A stretch of DNA of 64,000 bases from Candidatus Gillettellia adelgis. GTDB lineage: Bacteria > Pseudomonadota > Gammaproteobacteria > Enterobacterales > Enterobacteriaceae. Below the pieces are notes generated by a model. That model saw only the letters and a list, made by a program, of their open reading frames with translations. It ran no database searches and was not told where the DNA came from. Location: assembly GCA_020541285.1 (NCBI GenBank), contig CP047043.1, positions 992,001 to 1,056,000 of the forward strand, read 5' to 3'. The first letter of the stretch is position 1, and each line of letters begins with the position of its first letter. This document shows positions 1 through 11,054 of the stretch, piece by piece. The position numbers and the translations under genes were made by a program.

Positions 1-3000
1 GACATTAATTTTACTGAAACTCACAAATAATTATAACACATTAGCTCTTCATAGATTATTAACAGATAATTATCTGTCTAAATATTTTAAGGTACTATGA
101 ATACTATCCGATAATTTTTTATTAACGCTTAGTTAATGCTACATCAACCGTGGTGTATGTCTCAGTAAAATACCTTTATAAACGCTAGGTTTATAATTTA
201 TTATACCCTTATTCCTTATTTTCTATAGCTTATTTATCAGATTCTAAATCAAGTTATAAACATTATAATAATATCTATTAATATATAGAAAATATTCAAT
301 TTATTCCTCGTTCTTTATGATTGCTATTTGATCCATCAAAGATGGCGCAGACTGTCAATATTACCAAGTAAGTTATTTTACTTTAAGTTAAATATGCAAA
401 ATTTTATTTTTCTATTGTCATCTTGTATATAATATAGCATAATTATATAGTACATCTACAACCTGTACAGTTACTTCTTAGCGAACGGAGAAAATATTAC
501 TGTATTTATCGGTACATTTCCCGAAATATATTAAGGGTATCTTATCTATTCTAGAATGCTTTGCTATATACGCGATAACATAATTATAATGTGCATCACT
601 TAGCACACACGCATATGTTACGTCTGTGCAACTTAAAACTACAAAACACTAAAACTGATGCAGAAAACAGCACACATAATCATGCATTATTTGGGTGGCG
701 ATAGTTCATACATCTACTACGATAAGAGACAGGCGATGCGCTGATCTATCAATAAGTTACCAATCGCAAATTTACTAATAAATACAAACATTAGCGGTGT
801 CAATACAGTAATTATTTTTAACTATCTCACTCTTTTCAGCATGAATATTAACAATATCAATAATATTGATACTACAACCTCTAGTCCTTTCAGTCTAACT
901 AAGATTACCAAATATATCATTGTATAATAATAACTATAAGAATTAAGCTAAGTATTACATACATAATAAATGTGATTTCACTGTTTAATGAAATACATGC
1001 GGCTTCTTTCATGCTCAAAAAATATCTTAACGTACTCGTTGTACCAGAAGCATCAGTGAATACTGTAGTATAGTGAATAAAATAAATCTAATTATATTTA
1101 ATTTGACTAATCTATATATCCGTCATATACGTAATATAGGTGCGAATTTTGATAATCTTAGTACTTTCGCTAAAAAGAGTTGTCATTATCTTGGTTGATC
1201 AATAGATAAAGCACTAGTTATTATACAGAATGCCTCCTGTCTAATGGTATAGTAAATAACCTGAACTCTACTAGTTCAGTGGAGTTCAGCAAGATTATTG
1301 CTGATATTATTCATTTTAAAGTGAATGATTTCGTGTCATATATAATGGTTGTCATTCTTTTTAGAGTTAATGTTGGTTTGATTAGAATCAGTTGATGTTT
1401 GTTTTATAAAAAACTAGTATGCATCTAAGTATGTGTTATTTATCGTTTGCATCGCTTACTAGTAGTAACGCTATCAACTAAACCACTATTATCATTCAAA
1501 GAATATCAGCGTTCCTATCAAGAGAACCGCTGTGCTAAAATGTTAAACGACATAATCGCTTCCATGTTAAATCTAGAAAGCCTCTTTTTAGGATTAAAAT
1601 AATTTTTTTAATACAGTTAACGCAATGCATTACACACTAGCGCATCGTGGCTTTAGTTGCAGTAAAACAAAAATATTATTAGTGTAATGATTTATAATTA
1701 ATAACTTTTGTTAACCAACAATCTTATAATACTATAACCTGTCTATAATCTTTTATTATATTACTGAAGCTGAATTCTCTACATTACTGTTGGAGCGCTA
1801 TTTCCCACTAACCTCTTCCTAATACTAAGCGACATACGTAAGACTTCAGTCGTCTGTACTCACTATTAACATACTGTATTACCTCAAGACCAGTATAGTC
1901 AATATAAGCAGCATCACACACTACCACGTAAAAGCTGTAACTTTTTACATATGTAGCATTCTGTATATATACTAGTACATTTGTTTTATTTCCTATGATC
2001 CCTTTAATTAACTCGATATGTTACGATTTTTCTTGCCTCACGATAATGAACTATATGATAATTAACGTTGTTTTTATTAATAGTCATATTACTAACTCAA
2101 CTACTACAAGCGATGTATATCGGTATATTATACTGGCTAATTAAGCGTTATGATCAATACTAATATCTGGAAAACTTTGTGTCACTAATATAATTTTAGT
2201 GATCTAGTCGTCTATAATAATCCTTAATATATCATACTAGCTAAAGATAAGGTAACACACACTGAAACAGTGAGTATTTACGAACTACGATATATAACAT
2301 ACATTTTATTAGAAATAGTCCAACACGATCTAACACGTAGCCACAAAATAAAAGATTAAGTTTTTATATAGCGTTAAAATCTTTATCCTGTTTCCGTGCG
2401 TGTAAATTATATATTACATTGATTTAAAACTACATAACACCAAGACCTTCGCTACAGCCGTGTAAAGTCAAAAATGATTAAATTATCATTATTTTTCTAA
2501 TAATACACGCGGTTAAAGTTTATGGATTAGTAACACTATAACATGAACTATAATTAACACTATTCGTATGGTAGTACAACTATCTAGATTATCATTATAT
2601 TAGCATGGAGTTCTTAGCGTCTTCGCAGCTAACCGCAGTGATAATGCTTCCAGTGCTGCTGATAGCCACTCACACACAACAATAAAAGCAAGTCTGAAAT
2701 CACTATTAGCAAAGCAAACGACTTATTGTAATTATCGAGGATACGTTATAATATGATATATATCACTAATGATCTCGTGAAATTACGGTATTGATATACC
2801 GATGATTAACTAATCTGCCGTGTGCATTTTTTCATTGCAATACTGGTAAAACAACATAAAAGCGATTCAATATTTTGTGCATATAAGGTCTATTACACCA
2901 ACGATGTAAGGTATTCATAAAATTACAAAATTATCTCGTGACATATTAATTATATATAGTATCTAGACTATAACGACAAATAGGAGTCTGGTCTTTTAAA

Positions 3001-4429
3001 ATTGACTATGCAATCGTTATACACTTATCGTCTCAAAGTGAACTACTACAATTAGCGTTTATAGACTGCCTTCTAATTACTTCAGAATCGATTTAATGAT
3101 CTAATAACGATACAACATCAAATTTAGATGCTTATTAGCGCTGTTAGCGCACAAACACTCTAATAACATACTAAAACTTAGACGATTAAATTAAAAAATG
3201 TTTTACTTACAGTCATTACTGTTACTACCTAATGCAATTATCTAAGGATTACTATCTTTTATTTATGAGGCGCGATCTACTATGCAACTTCGATATTATG
3301 CACACAAGATCCAAACTAATGTATTTATCAGTTACTATAGTTTATTATTTAAAAATAACGGTTGCAGATACGTGAAGCAGCAATGTATTACTATTAATAT
3401 TGATACTTGAAATGACTAAACATATCCTTAAACAAGATAATATGCATGAGATAGTCGATGAAACAATAAATCATTCATTAATTATCCATGACTGCCTGTA
3501 AATCTTTATCGCACATGGATTTAGAAAACAGTGACTAACTTTCGACGATTCCCTACAAAGAGAGTATCTGTAGCTCTAAAGATGCCATCATAATACATTA
3601 TAATAGATATTATCTATTTAATATTAGATCCACGAAATACTTTATAGTAGTCGAGCAACTCAAAGCACGATTCTAAATCGTAGAATGATGTCAGATCATT
3701 ATTTTATAATATTAGTTATTCTAAATAACATCAATAGTCTGATTGCGTGAATACTGTACACGTAATGCAACGCGCTCTGTTAAAAATTTTAGAAATACCA
3801 GTGAGAGACCTCAATACAAAATATTACACCCCATTGTAATTAATGCCTATCAGGCATTATAAGTATTTACTTGTCCAAAAAAAATCATAAAAATTTATAG
3901 ATCATAGAGTATTAGTTAGTAACTAATGAAGAAAGATATGGAATAACCAATACCCCGGGGTCCTTAATCTTTTATTGATCAATTCGAAGTTATAAAATTA
4001 ACATTAGATCTTGAATAATAATGTTAATAATACTGAGACAAATCAATATTCAGTTTATCTGATGACGTTAAACTATTACGCCTAAAATGTATAAGTTGAT
4101 TAATATTAGCTCTCAGTAAATTTAAGCTTCATGCTAATACTGATACAATTGACAAGCAGCACAAGAAGACGTTTCTCTATAACTCTGTTACAGAGCAATT
4201 CGATAAGACTGTGATGTCAATAACACTTTAAATTATAGAACGATAGCTATAAAACGATAGATTAAGTGGCGACTAACTTAAATGTCACTTTCCTTAGTTA
4301 GTCAGTTGAATGCAAAGATGATGTTCATTAATTCTCAGCAGATTGTACGCCTAAGCAATCACAATATACAAAGAACGGCATATAAATTTATTTTTTAAGA
4401 TAATATATAGGTATATCGCATGTATTATT
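1..4429. other. long gene-free region, probably decayed coding DNA
   Basis: No intact gene is visible. The sequence is very AT-rich with stops in all frames. The dinG fossil to the right probably extends back to around position 2,900 by family length (about 2.1 kb), but I could align only its 3' part. A GC-richer patch at about 2600-2700 has short open frames on both strands that I cannot identify. No tRNA, rRNA or mobile element is seen. Confidence 0.5.
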
Positions 4430-5085
4430 CGAGAAATTATTTTTAATTTTCAACAAAATGGCGGGATTTTCTATGATATTTTTTGTATTTACTAATTACC
4501 GTACACACTAGAGTATCTAGATTTTACATGATTATAATATTAAGAAAGATATGACTATTACTACTAATTTCTATTAGTTAGGCTTCCGATAATATATTAT
4601 AAATACACCTACTTTATCCTGTATAGGACATACGCCATTAATGAGTGGATAGGTTAGTTATCTAAAAAACACTTTTATAGTTTTAGAGGTCTGCACAATA
4701 TGTTTATGATATCTGGTAGTTTTATACTATATGGTAGAATATTGCTTTCACTAAATCCTATGATTTATTCATAAAATCATATCTAAAACAAAAACTACTA
4801 CTCACAAACTCACTTGATACTTGTAGTGTATACTATGCTGCGATAGCTATTATCGTCTTTATTCAAGTGTTATCTTTATGATTTATGTGGTCGCTAAGAT
4901 TTTAGTACATAGAAATCTCATAAATCAACCTCCTTATCAATCAAGTGAGCGGTCTAGACCAGATAACTATCAGAAAAGCCGTTTTTGTGGTGATATGTGC
5001 TTATGTTACGGTATATTGCAGAAAAACTATGCTAGTTTTGCCGATAGCTTCGTTGATTTTCTGATCGTGCGACATTAATATATTA
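4430..5085 (+). pseudogene. dinG: dinG fossil (ATP-dependent helicase DinG), 3' part
   Basis: Translating the plus strand across frame changes gives pieces in the order of the C-terminal half of DinG, the damage-inducible XPD-like 5'-3' helicase. Near 4460-4520 there is a counterpart of the helicase segment GMLVLFASGR. Near 4690-4760 are counterparts of GLQSF and EGLDLKGDLL. Near 4940-4970 the frame LINQVSGL matches LIQQVGRL of helicase motif VI. At 5000-5070 CGDM...LQKNY matches FGEVV...LTKNYG close to the C terminus. At least three frame changes and several stops separate the pieces, so no product is made. The fossil converges on rhlE; these genes are also near each other in enteric chromosomes. 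The 5' half is probably upstream but I could not align it. Confidence 0.6.
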
Positions 5086-5233
5086 GGCGTCTCATATGGA
5101 TCAAAAATCTACAATAATTATAAATATACACTTACAATACTTCAAGCTATCGTCTTACACCTAAAGAAGGTGCAAACAGTACATCTTTCGTACTCTACGT
5201 TGTCATACATTGCAAGTAAAGTGAATGGAACAA

Positions 5234-6556
5234 TCATTTATGTGTCATTGACTGACGTCCATATAAAGAACGCGACGATATACTAGGGCTGCAATGAGTT
5301 CCCTTATCGAGACAGCTGTTTATACTGCCGCGATTTTCATTCTGTCTGTGATGATCAGTGATGTATCTAGCCGTGCGTTTTTTTTTACCATTCATGATCA
5401 AATCCGCCTTAACAGTTAGGTTTGGTTCGTATCCTGGTAAAGCCATATACGGAATCTTACGTTGTAACAAATATTCAATATCACGCAACATTTTATATTC
5501 ATCAATGCACACGAGTGAAATCGCTTTACCGGTATTTTTAGCACGACCGGTACGGCCAATACGATGTACATAGTCTTCTGGCACCGAAGGCAATTCATAG
5601 TTCACTACATGTGAAAGCTGATTAATATCTAGACCACGAGCCGCAATATCTGTAGCTACTAGTACCCGAATTCTTCCCTCCTTAAAATCAGTTAGTGCAC
5701 GTATACGCGCATTCTGTCTTTTATTACCGTGGATTGCGGTAGCAGTAATGCTATGTTTATTCAGGTGTTCTGCTAAATTATTAGCACTGTGTTTAGTGCG
5801 GTTAAAGACTAACACCTGTTTCCATTGACCTGAATTAATTATCTGCGATAATAGCTCTCGTTTCCGCTGTTTATCGACGAAATACACGATTTGTTCGATC
5901 TGTGCAGAAACCGTCTTACAAGGCGCTACTTTAATCACAACTGGATTTCGTAACAGTTTATTAGCTAACACCTGCATGTCATCAGAAAAGGTAGCTGAGA
6001 ACAATAAATTTTGACGCTTTATTGGTAATTTAGATAATATACGCCGGATATCATGAATAAAACCCATATCTAGCATACGATCCGCTTCATCTAATATAAA
6101 AATTTCAACTTTTGATAAATCAACAGCACACTGATTCTCCAAATCTAGCAAGCGGCCTGGGGTTGCCACTAGAATATCAACACCACTATGTAGCTTCAAT
6201 ATTTGTGGCTTAGTACTGACGCCACCAAAGACAACTAATGAACGCAAGTATAGATACTTACTATAGGCGTCAACGTTTTCACCAATCTGGGCGGCTAACT
6301 CACGAGTAGGTGTCAAGATTAGTGTACGAACTGGGCGACTACTCCTAATTGCTTGCGCGTGTTGACTGAGTAACTGCAAAAATGGCAAAGTAAAACTGGC
6401 GGTTTTACCAGTACCAGTCTGAGCGCTAGCCATTAAATCGCGCCCTTCCAGCACGATAGGAATAGCCTGACGCTGAATTGGCGTAGGATTATGATAGCCG
6501 TGTTCTTTAATAGCGCGCAGAATTGCATCACTTAAGCCAAGAGTTTTAAATGACAT
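5234..6556 (-). CDS. rhlE: ATP-dependent RNA helicase RhlE
   Basis: DEAD-box RNA helicase that unwinds short RNA duplexes using ATP; in E. coli it acts in ribosome maturation and assists RNA decay. All core motifs are present: the Q motif around residues 25-32, Walker A AQTGTGKT at 45-52, PTRELAAQ at 83-90, the DEAD box at 156-159, SAT at 187-189, [10 protein letters not shown] at 301-310 and HRIGRTGR at 331-338. Similarity to E. coli RhlE is high over the first ~390 residues, including RhlE-specific stretches such as DYVHRIG and SLVC. The C-terminal tail is short and basic, about 50 residues, and less rich in Gly/Arg/Gln than the E. coli tail. Start ATG and length (440 residues) agree with the family. 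It stands alone and its downstream neighbour, dinG, is dead. Dispensable in E. coli, so its retention is notable. Confidence 0.95.
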   Translation of the reverse strand: MSFKTLGLSDAILRAIKEHGYHNPTPIQRQAIPIVLEGRDLMASAQTGTGKTASFTLPFLQLLSQHAQAIRSSRPVRTLILTPTRELAAQIGENVDAYSKYLYLRSLVVFGGVSTKPQILKLHSGVDILVATPGRLLDLENQCAVDLSKVEIFILDEADRMLDMGFIHDIRRILSKLPIKRQNLLFSATFSDDMQVLANKLLRNPVVIKVAPCKTVSAQIEQIVYFVDKQRKRELLSQIINSGQWKQVLVFNRTKHSANNLAEHLNKHSITATAIHGNKRQNARIRALTDFKEGRIRVLVATDIAARGLDINQLSHVVNYELPSVPEDYVHRIGRTGRAKNTGKAISLVCIDEYKMLRDIEYLLQRKIPYMALPGYEPNLTVKADLIMNGKKKRTARYITDHHRQNENRGSINSCLDKGTHCSPSISSRSLYGRQSMTHK

Positions 6557-7136
6557 AAAAGCTCCAGTTCTGCCTGAACTTACATCATATTAGATGTAAT
6601 TTATTGGGCAGATACTTTAGATAAGGTACTAATATAATCGAGAGATATTAATTTAGACAATGCTTTTCACATAAAAATCATGTCAACAACTGTATAACAC
6701 TATAAAGTTTATATTTATAATACATAAATCTTTTTTAATGTAGTGTATGCAATAATTCGCTAATACTAACTCACCCTGTTTATTGCAACCGTAACATATT
6801 AAAAGAGTCACTTAAGTTAAGGTGCTGCACTCAACTTATCTTAATATATGCATATTATCTAATAACTTATAGAATTATAACAATAACCCAATACAGCAAT
6901 CAGAAACCTATTTAAATAGTGCGAATACTATACCATACACCAATTTATAGATAAAGTTAATTAAGATCTAGACGCTCGTTCTAATTAATGCGCGGAGTAA
7001 AGACATTTGATATATAGCGTAAATATTACCGCCACACATTGGATATCTTAATAAGACTACCAAATCTCGCACATGATATAAAATTAGATCATAATGGCAT
7101 AGTACGCTAAATTCACGGACTAAAAGAGCCCTATTG
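6557..7136. other. intergenic region between divergent rhlE and ydiK
   Basis: About 580 bases upstream of both rhlE and ydiK. It must hold the promoters of both genes, but AT richness gives many weak candidates and I do not single one out. No fossil gene recognised. Confidence 0.5.
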
Positions 7137-8237
7137 ATGACACAGTTACAAGAACGCTATGATGTACTACAGGTTATTTTTAATGTACTTTTTATCGCCA
7201 TCATGATTATTGCTAGTTGTTGGATTATCCAACCGTTTATTCTCAGTTTAGCTTGGGCAGCAATGGTAGTAATCGCAACCTGGCCATTATTTATTAAATT
7301 ACAGAATCTACTGTGGGATCGACGTTCATTAACAGTAATAATAATGATGATATTATTAATTTTACTATTTATTATGCCAATTTGTTTGATAATTAATAGT
7401 CTGATTAATAATTGCGGCCCTGTTATTTCTTGGGCTAACACACATAGAAAACTACATGTTCCTGACCTTTCCTGGTTACAATCGCTACCAATGATTGGTG
7501 ATAAAATCTACCACAATTATCATGCCTTAGTTAATGCTGGTGGTGCAGTTCTGCTAGAAAAAGCAGAGCCATATTTAGGACAAACTGCAACCTGGTTTGT
7601 CACTCAGGCAGCACATCTAGGCCGATTGCTTCTACATTGCACACTCATGCTATTATTTAGTATGATATTTTATTCGTGTGGTGAAAAAGTGGCAAAGGGC
7701 ATACAGAATTTTGCGGTACGTTTAAGCGCGGAACGAGGAAATACAGCGATATTAATAGGTGGGCAAGCAATTCGTGCGGTGGCTCTAGGTATAGTGGTGA
7801 CAGCATTGGTGCAAGCAGTCTTAGGTGGTATGGGTTTAGCACTGAGCGGTATTCCCGGTGCAGCCTGGCTGACGGTGCTGATTTTTATTTTTTGCGTAGC
7901 GCAGATAGGGCCGTTGTTAGTCTTGACGCCAGCTATCATCTGGCTATATTGGAGTAATGATACCACTTGGGCTACAGTTCTTATAATATGGAGCTGTGTA
8001 GTTATTACTCTAGATAATATCCTGCGACCCATACTGATCCGTATGGGCGCTGATTTACCCACATTACTCATTCTATTAGGGGTGATCGGTGGCTTATTAG
8101 CCTTCGGTTTAATCGGACTTTTTATTGGGCCGACAGTGCTCGCTGTATCCTATCGCCTACTTACCGCCTGGATAAATGAAGCACCTAAACCAGGCGAAAT
8201 CCTGGCGAGCAAAATAAGAAGTTCGGAAAAGAAGTAA
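7137..8237 (+). CDS. ydiK: AI-2E family inner-membrane transporter YdiK
   Basis: Inner-membrane protein of the AI-2E transporter (PerM/UPF0118) family. The transported substrate of YdiK is not established; family members have been linked to autoinducer or small-solute export. The 366-residue protein matches E. coli YdiK along its whole length, for example WIIQPFILSLAWA near the N terminus, AIRAVALGIVVTALVQAVLG in the middle, and RPILIRMGADLP and GLIGLFIGP near the end. About seven or eight hydrophobic segments are visible: two close to the N terminus, one near residues 60-80, one near 170, then a cluster from about 210 to 350, with a soluble loop at 90-160. Start: ATG at 7137; a TTG just before it is possible but less likely, and no strong ribosome binding site is seen for either. 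Its usual neighbours are absent; htpG remains lie just downstream, marking a rearrangement. Confidence 0.93.
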   Translation: MTQLQERYDVLQVIFNVLFIAIMIIASCWIIQPFILSLAWAAMVVIATWPLFIKLQNLLWDRRSLTVIIMMILLILLFIMPICLIINSLINNCGPVISWANTHRKLHVPDLSWLQSLPMIGDKIYHNYHALVNAGGAVLLEKAEPYLGQTATWFVTQAAHLGRLLLHCTLMLLFSMIFYSCGEKVAKGIQNFAVRLSAERGNTAILIGGQAIRAVALGIVVTALVQAVLGGMGLALSGIPGAAWLTVLIFIFCVAQIGPLLVLTPAIIWLYWSNDTTWATVLIIWSCVVITLDNILRPILIRMGADLPTLLILLGVIGGLLAFGLIGLFIGPTVLAVSYRLLTAWINEAPKPGEILASKIRSSEKK

Positions 8238-8569
8238 TCCACTAACTACTTAGTATTTGATGTAAAAGATGACATGCTTATAATAACTGAAGCAGTATGC
8301 TCTTTGATTCTTAAATCTATGTTCAACCACTCACCTTCGATAAACCAATCGCAAAAGGTAGTACAAAGATACCCCTCTCCATCATAAATGTTACAATTAA
8401 AAGAATAACATAATCAAATAAGTTTATTATTTTAGCTTTTAAAGGCTAGACTCTAATATGTTCAGTAAACTTTTATCTATATGAAAATCCCATGCAACAT
8501 ACTATATTAGTAATATACTATTAACAACAGAAAGCTAGCGCGTAAGAAGGCACATAATACTAGTAATCT

Positions 8570-8850
8570 AAATGTATTAGATATGACAGTGTGTATCTAG
8601 TCAAGAGTTAATCTTCTATTAGTTACATAGAATCTCATGGAAGTATTAAATGCATAGTGAAATATTTTCTATACTGCTTAGGTATAAACAGATAAAAATT
8701 TTTTAACTAAACCACCTGATATACGCATAAATACCATAGGTTAATATAATTTTATGTACACAATAGCTAACGAATTACTAAAACAAAAACTCAAAATCAA
8801 AAACTTACGTGTTCATCAAACATTTTATTTAAAAAAGAAACATAGGATAT
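8570..8850 (+). pseudogene. htpG: htpG fossil (Hsp90 chaperone), 3' end only
   Basis: Plus-strand translation gives degraded pieces of the HtpG C terminus in order. VKYFLYCLGINR, then a stop, then KFF lines up with the region AKLFAAAGQKVPEVKYIF. LTKPPDIRI lines up with ELNPDHVLV. LLKQKLKIKN and FYLKKKH line up with LLDQALLAERG and LFIRRMN at the extreme C terminus. Several stops and frame changes intervene. HtpG directly precedes adk in enteric bacteria, which supports the call. Only about the last 90 codons can be traced; the rest (over 500 codons) does not fit between here and ydiK, so a deletion or rearrangement removed it. Confidence 0.6.
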
Positions 8851-9400
8851 ACACCTAGATTTCTGTCGGGAAAACTGTATAGTAAAGAGCAGTAGCCATA
8901 TTACCCCAACAGCGACTCCCACTATACTACTACAGTACAGTAGTATATCCAATATAGTAATTATTGCTTTTGAGACACTTCATTATGCAATAGGATTAAT
9001 TTTTATTATTATTAGGTATCAATTATTTAATAAATAATGCATTTTTTATTAAAAGGGTAAGTAATCATTGTTCAGGATTAGTATAACAGGTTATGGTTAT
9101 AAATCTTTTATTGTATAATAACTCTCGATAGACAGAATCTAACTCTAAACAGAAAAACTTTGGCAAGCAACAAACAGAAAAGGATTAAATAAACTATGGC
9201 TTTAATGCACTAGAACATACTCACAGAATTATTATTCCTTTTACGATATAAAATAAAAACATTAATACAATACCGTAAATATCACTCATTACTTTCAGTC
9301 GTTAAAACCTAAAATGGTATGCTCATTACGCATAGAGAATAACATATGCAGACAAAATATATTGCATTAAAATAGAAAAATTAATGGAGGAATTTACGCA
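8851..9400. other. intergenic region upstream of adk
   Basis: About 550 bases with no recognised gene. A good Shine-Dalgarno sequence (ggagga) lies 9-10 bases before the adk ATG. In E. coli the htpG-adk gap is much shorter, so this spacer has grown or contains unrecognised fossil DNA. Confidence 0.5.
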
Positions 9401-10045
9401 ATGCATATCATTCTGCTAGGCGCTCCGGGATCTGGTAAAGGTACTCAGGCCCAGTTTATCATAGATAAATACAATATTGCATACATCTCTACTGGAGATA
9501 TATTGCGTGCCGCCGTCAAGACGGGTAGTTATTTAGGTCGAAAAATAAAAAAAATGATGGATACCGGAAAATTAGTAACTGATGAATTAGTAATTTCTAT
9601 AGTAAAAGAACGCATTAATCAAATAGATTGCTATAATGGATTCCTTCTTGACGGTTTTCCGCGCACTGTACTACAGGCGGATGCGCTAAAAGAAGCTGGT
9701 ATTAAAATGGACTATGTATTAGAATTTAATGTGCCAGACAACTTAATTATTGATCGCATTATTGGACGACGCATACATGTATCGTCGGGGCGTATATATC
9801 ATATCAGGTTTAATCCACCAAAAGTACCAGGTAAAGATGATATAACAGGTGAACAATTATCAATACGCCGTGATGATCAAGAAGAAATATTATATAAACG
9901 TCTGGAAGAATATCATCATATAACTAAACCACTACTTGCTTACTACCGTAAAGAAGCAAAAAAAAATAACATAAAATACACTAAAATAAATGGCACTTAC
10001 GAGATCAGTGCAGTGCGAAAGCACTTGTTATCTATTCTTGGCTAA
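9401..10045 (+). CDS. adk: adenylate kinase
   Basis: Catalyses AMP + ATP = 2 ADP in the cytoplasm and is essential for adenine nucleotide balance. The 214-residue length equals that of E. coli Adk. The P-loop GAPGSGKGT is at residues 7-15, the AMP-binding region around 31-60 ([10 protein letters not shown]), DGFPRT near 84-89, and the long LID domain of Gram-negative Adk around 120-160, without zinc-binding cysteines. The final part carries YYRKEA and a conserved C-terminal helix. A strong Shine-Dalgarno (ggagga) fixes the start. Remnants of htpG precede it, the enteric order; the usual downstream hemH is not recognisable and an ushA fossil follows instead. Confidence 0.97.
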   Translation: MHIILLGAPGSGKGTQAQFIIDKYNIAYISTGDILRAAVKTGSYLGRKIKKMMDTGKLVTDELVISIVKERINQIDCYNGFLLDGFPRTVLQADALKEAGIKMDYVLEFNVPDNLIIDRIIGRRIHVSSGRIYHIRFNPPKVPGKDDITGEQLSIRRDDQEEILYKRLEEYHHITKPLLAYYRKEAKKNNIKYTKINGTYEISAVRKHLLSILG

Positions 10046-10324
10046 CTATTTATTTTGATATGCTCAATTAACCTACGGATCAAGCAGAGTGTATCAAAGT
10101 GATCTTCTTAATCCTTTAATAACAATTCTACTGTATACTAAATATTTTTAGTATATGCCATAAATTAATTATCCGATATTGTAGAGATATGTAACACTTT
10201 GCTAATTTAGCAATCATACCCCCTCATATAATAACTAATATAGCTAATTCTACCATATTAAATTACTAATAATATATTGTTCGCATCAATATAATCTTTA
10301 GATCTTAAAAAAATACTTTATTTA

Positions 10325-10740
10325 ATATGATCGCAGAAGTGACTGTATCGCTGCACTGTGTATATTATTAATGACTTGTATAACACCTATCGAGATTTTC
10401 AAGTGATGTAAGTATTGTGAAGCTATATAGCTGCTACGTCAAAATCCTAAAATCTGATTGCAAAGAGCTGATCGTTTAGATTACAGTGATCATGCGCTTT
10501 TCGTTTAGCGGAATGAATATGGTTTTGCACTAACTAATACAAGAAATAGCGTAGCACTACCACTTGACGGTGCTAAATACTTATTAAGTATGCATCGATA
10601 ACTCTATTATACTAGACTTTCTTGAAGTATATATCACTAACTGACAGTCTAGCAGATTAAAAATATTTAATCATTTTCCGTTATGCTTCTGTTTACCAGA
10701 TAACACCTTATAACTTTTAATGCATTATTCTATTAGTTAG
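10325..10740 (+). pseudogene. ushA: ushA fossil (periplasmic UDP-sugar hydrolase / 5'-nucleotidase), 5' part
   Basis: One plus-strand frame, broken by stops, runs from about 10330 to 10580. It begins with a hydrophobic stretch where the UshA signal peptide would be (AALCILLMTC) and continues into YSDHALFV-stop-RNEYGFA, which lines up with the metal-site region NDHHGHFWRNEYGEYGLA of UshA. DGAKYLLSM then matches EGGSVLLLSGG, and a shifted frame near 10640-10720 resembles the GYDAMAIGNHEF region. UshA normally lies a few genes downstream of adk in enterics, so hemH, gsk and others between them were probably deleted. The rest of ushA is not recognisable. Confidence 0.55.
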
Positions 10741-10804
10741 TACTCTCGCCACTAACCATTAATTATAATCCATAAATATGGAGTATCATAGAAAAATCTC
10801 TATG

Positions 10805-11054
10805 TATTACTGGTAACACCAGTACTGGTTGCCACCAAGGATTGTGTAGACTGTATTATACAGGATGCTTCAGATCTGATGGATTAAAGCAAATATGTCT
10901 TTGACGATCACTACCGCAATGAACATTTAAATCGGCGTTTCCAATTACATAAGGTGCTATATTATACCTTGATGCATCAAGAAGGATTTAAAGCATTAAG
11001 CAAGACTAATATTAAAGTCACAATTACCTTGTTAGGATTTTGTTTTTTATTTTA
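10805..11054 (+). other. unidentified fossil reading frame
   Basis: A single plus-strand frame stays open for about 80 codons with one internal stop. It has natural-looking protein composition: a charged part (FDDHYRNEHLNRRFQLHK) and then a hydrophobic end (TITLLGFCFLF), suggesting a soluble segment leading into a membrane helix. I could not match it to UshA or any neighbour expected from gene order. It is probably a decayed membrane-protein gene. Confidence 0.35.

Noticed and set aside
4878-5078. 66-codon plus-strand frame as a small living gene
   Set aside because: It overlaps the C-terminal part of the dinG fossil in shifted frames, so it is better explained as remnant.
8940-9040. Stretch resembling the HtpG C terminus (AFETLHYAIGLIFIIIRYQL)
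   Set aside because: A better collinear HtpG C-terminal match ends at about 8850, so this second resemblance is chance.
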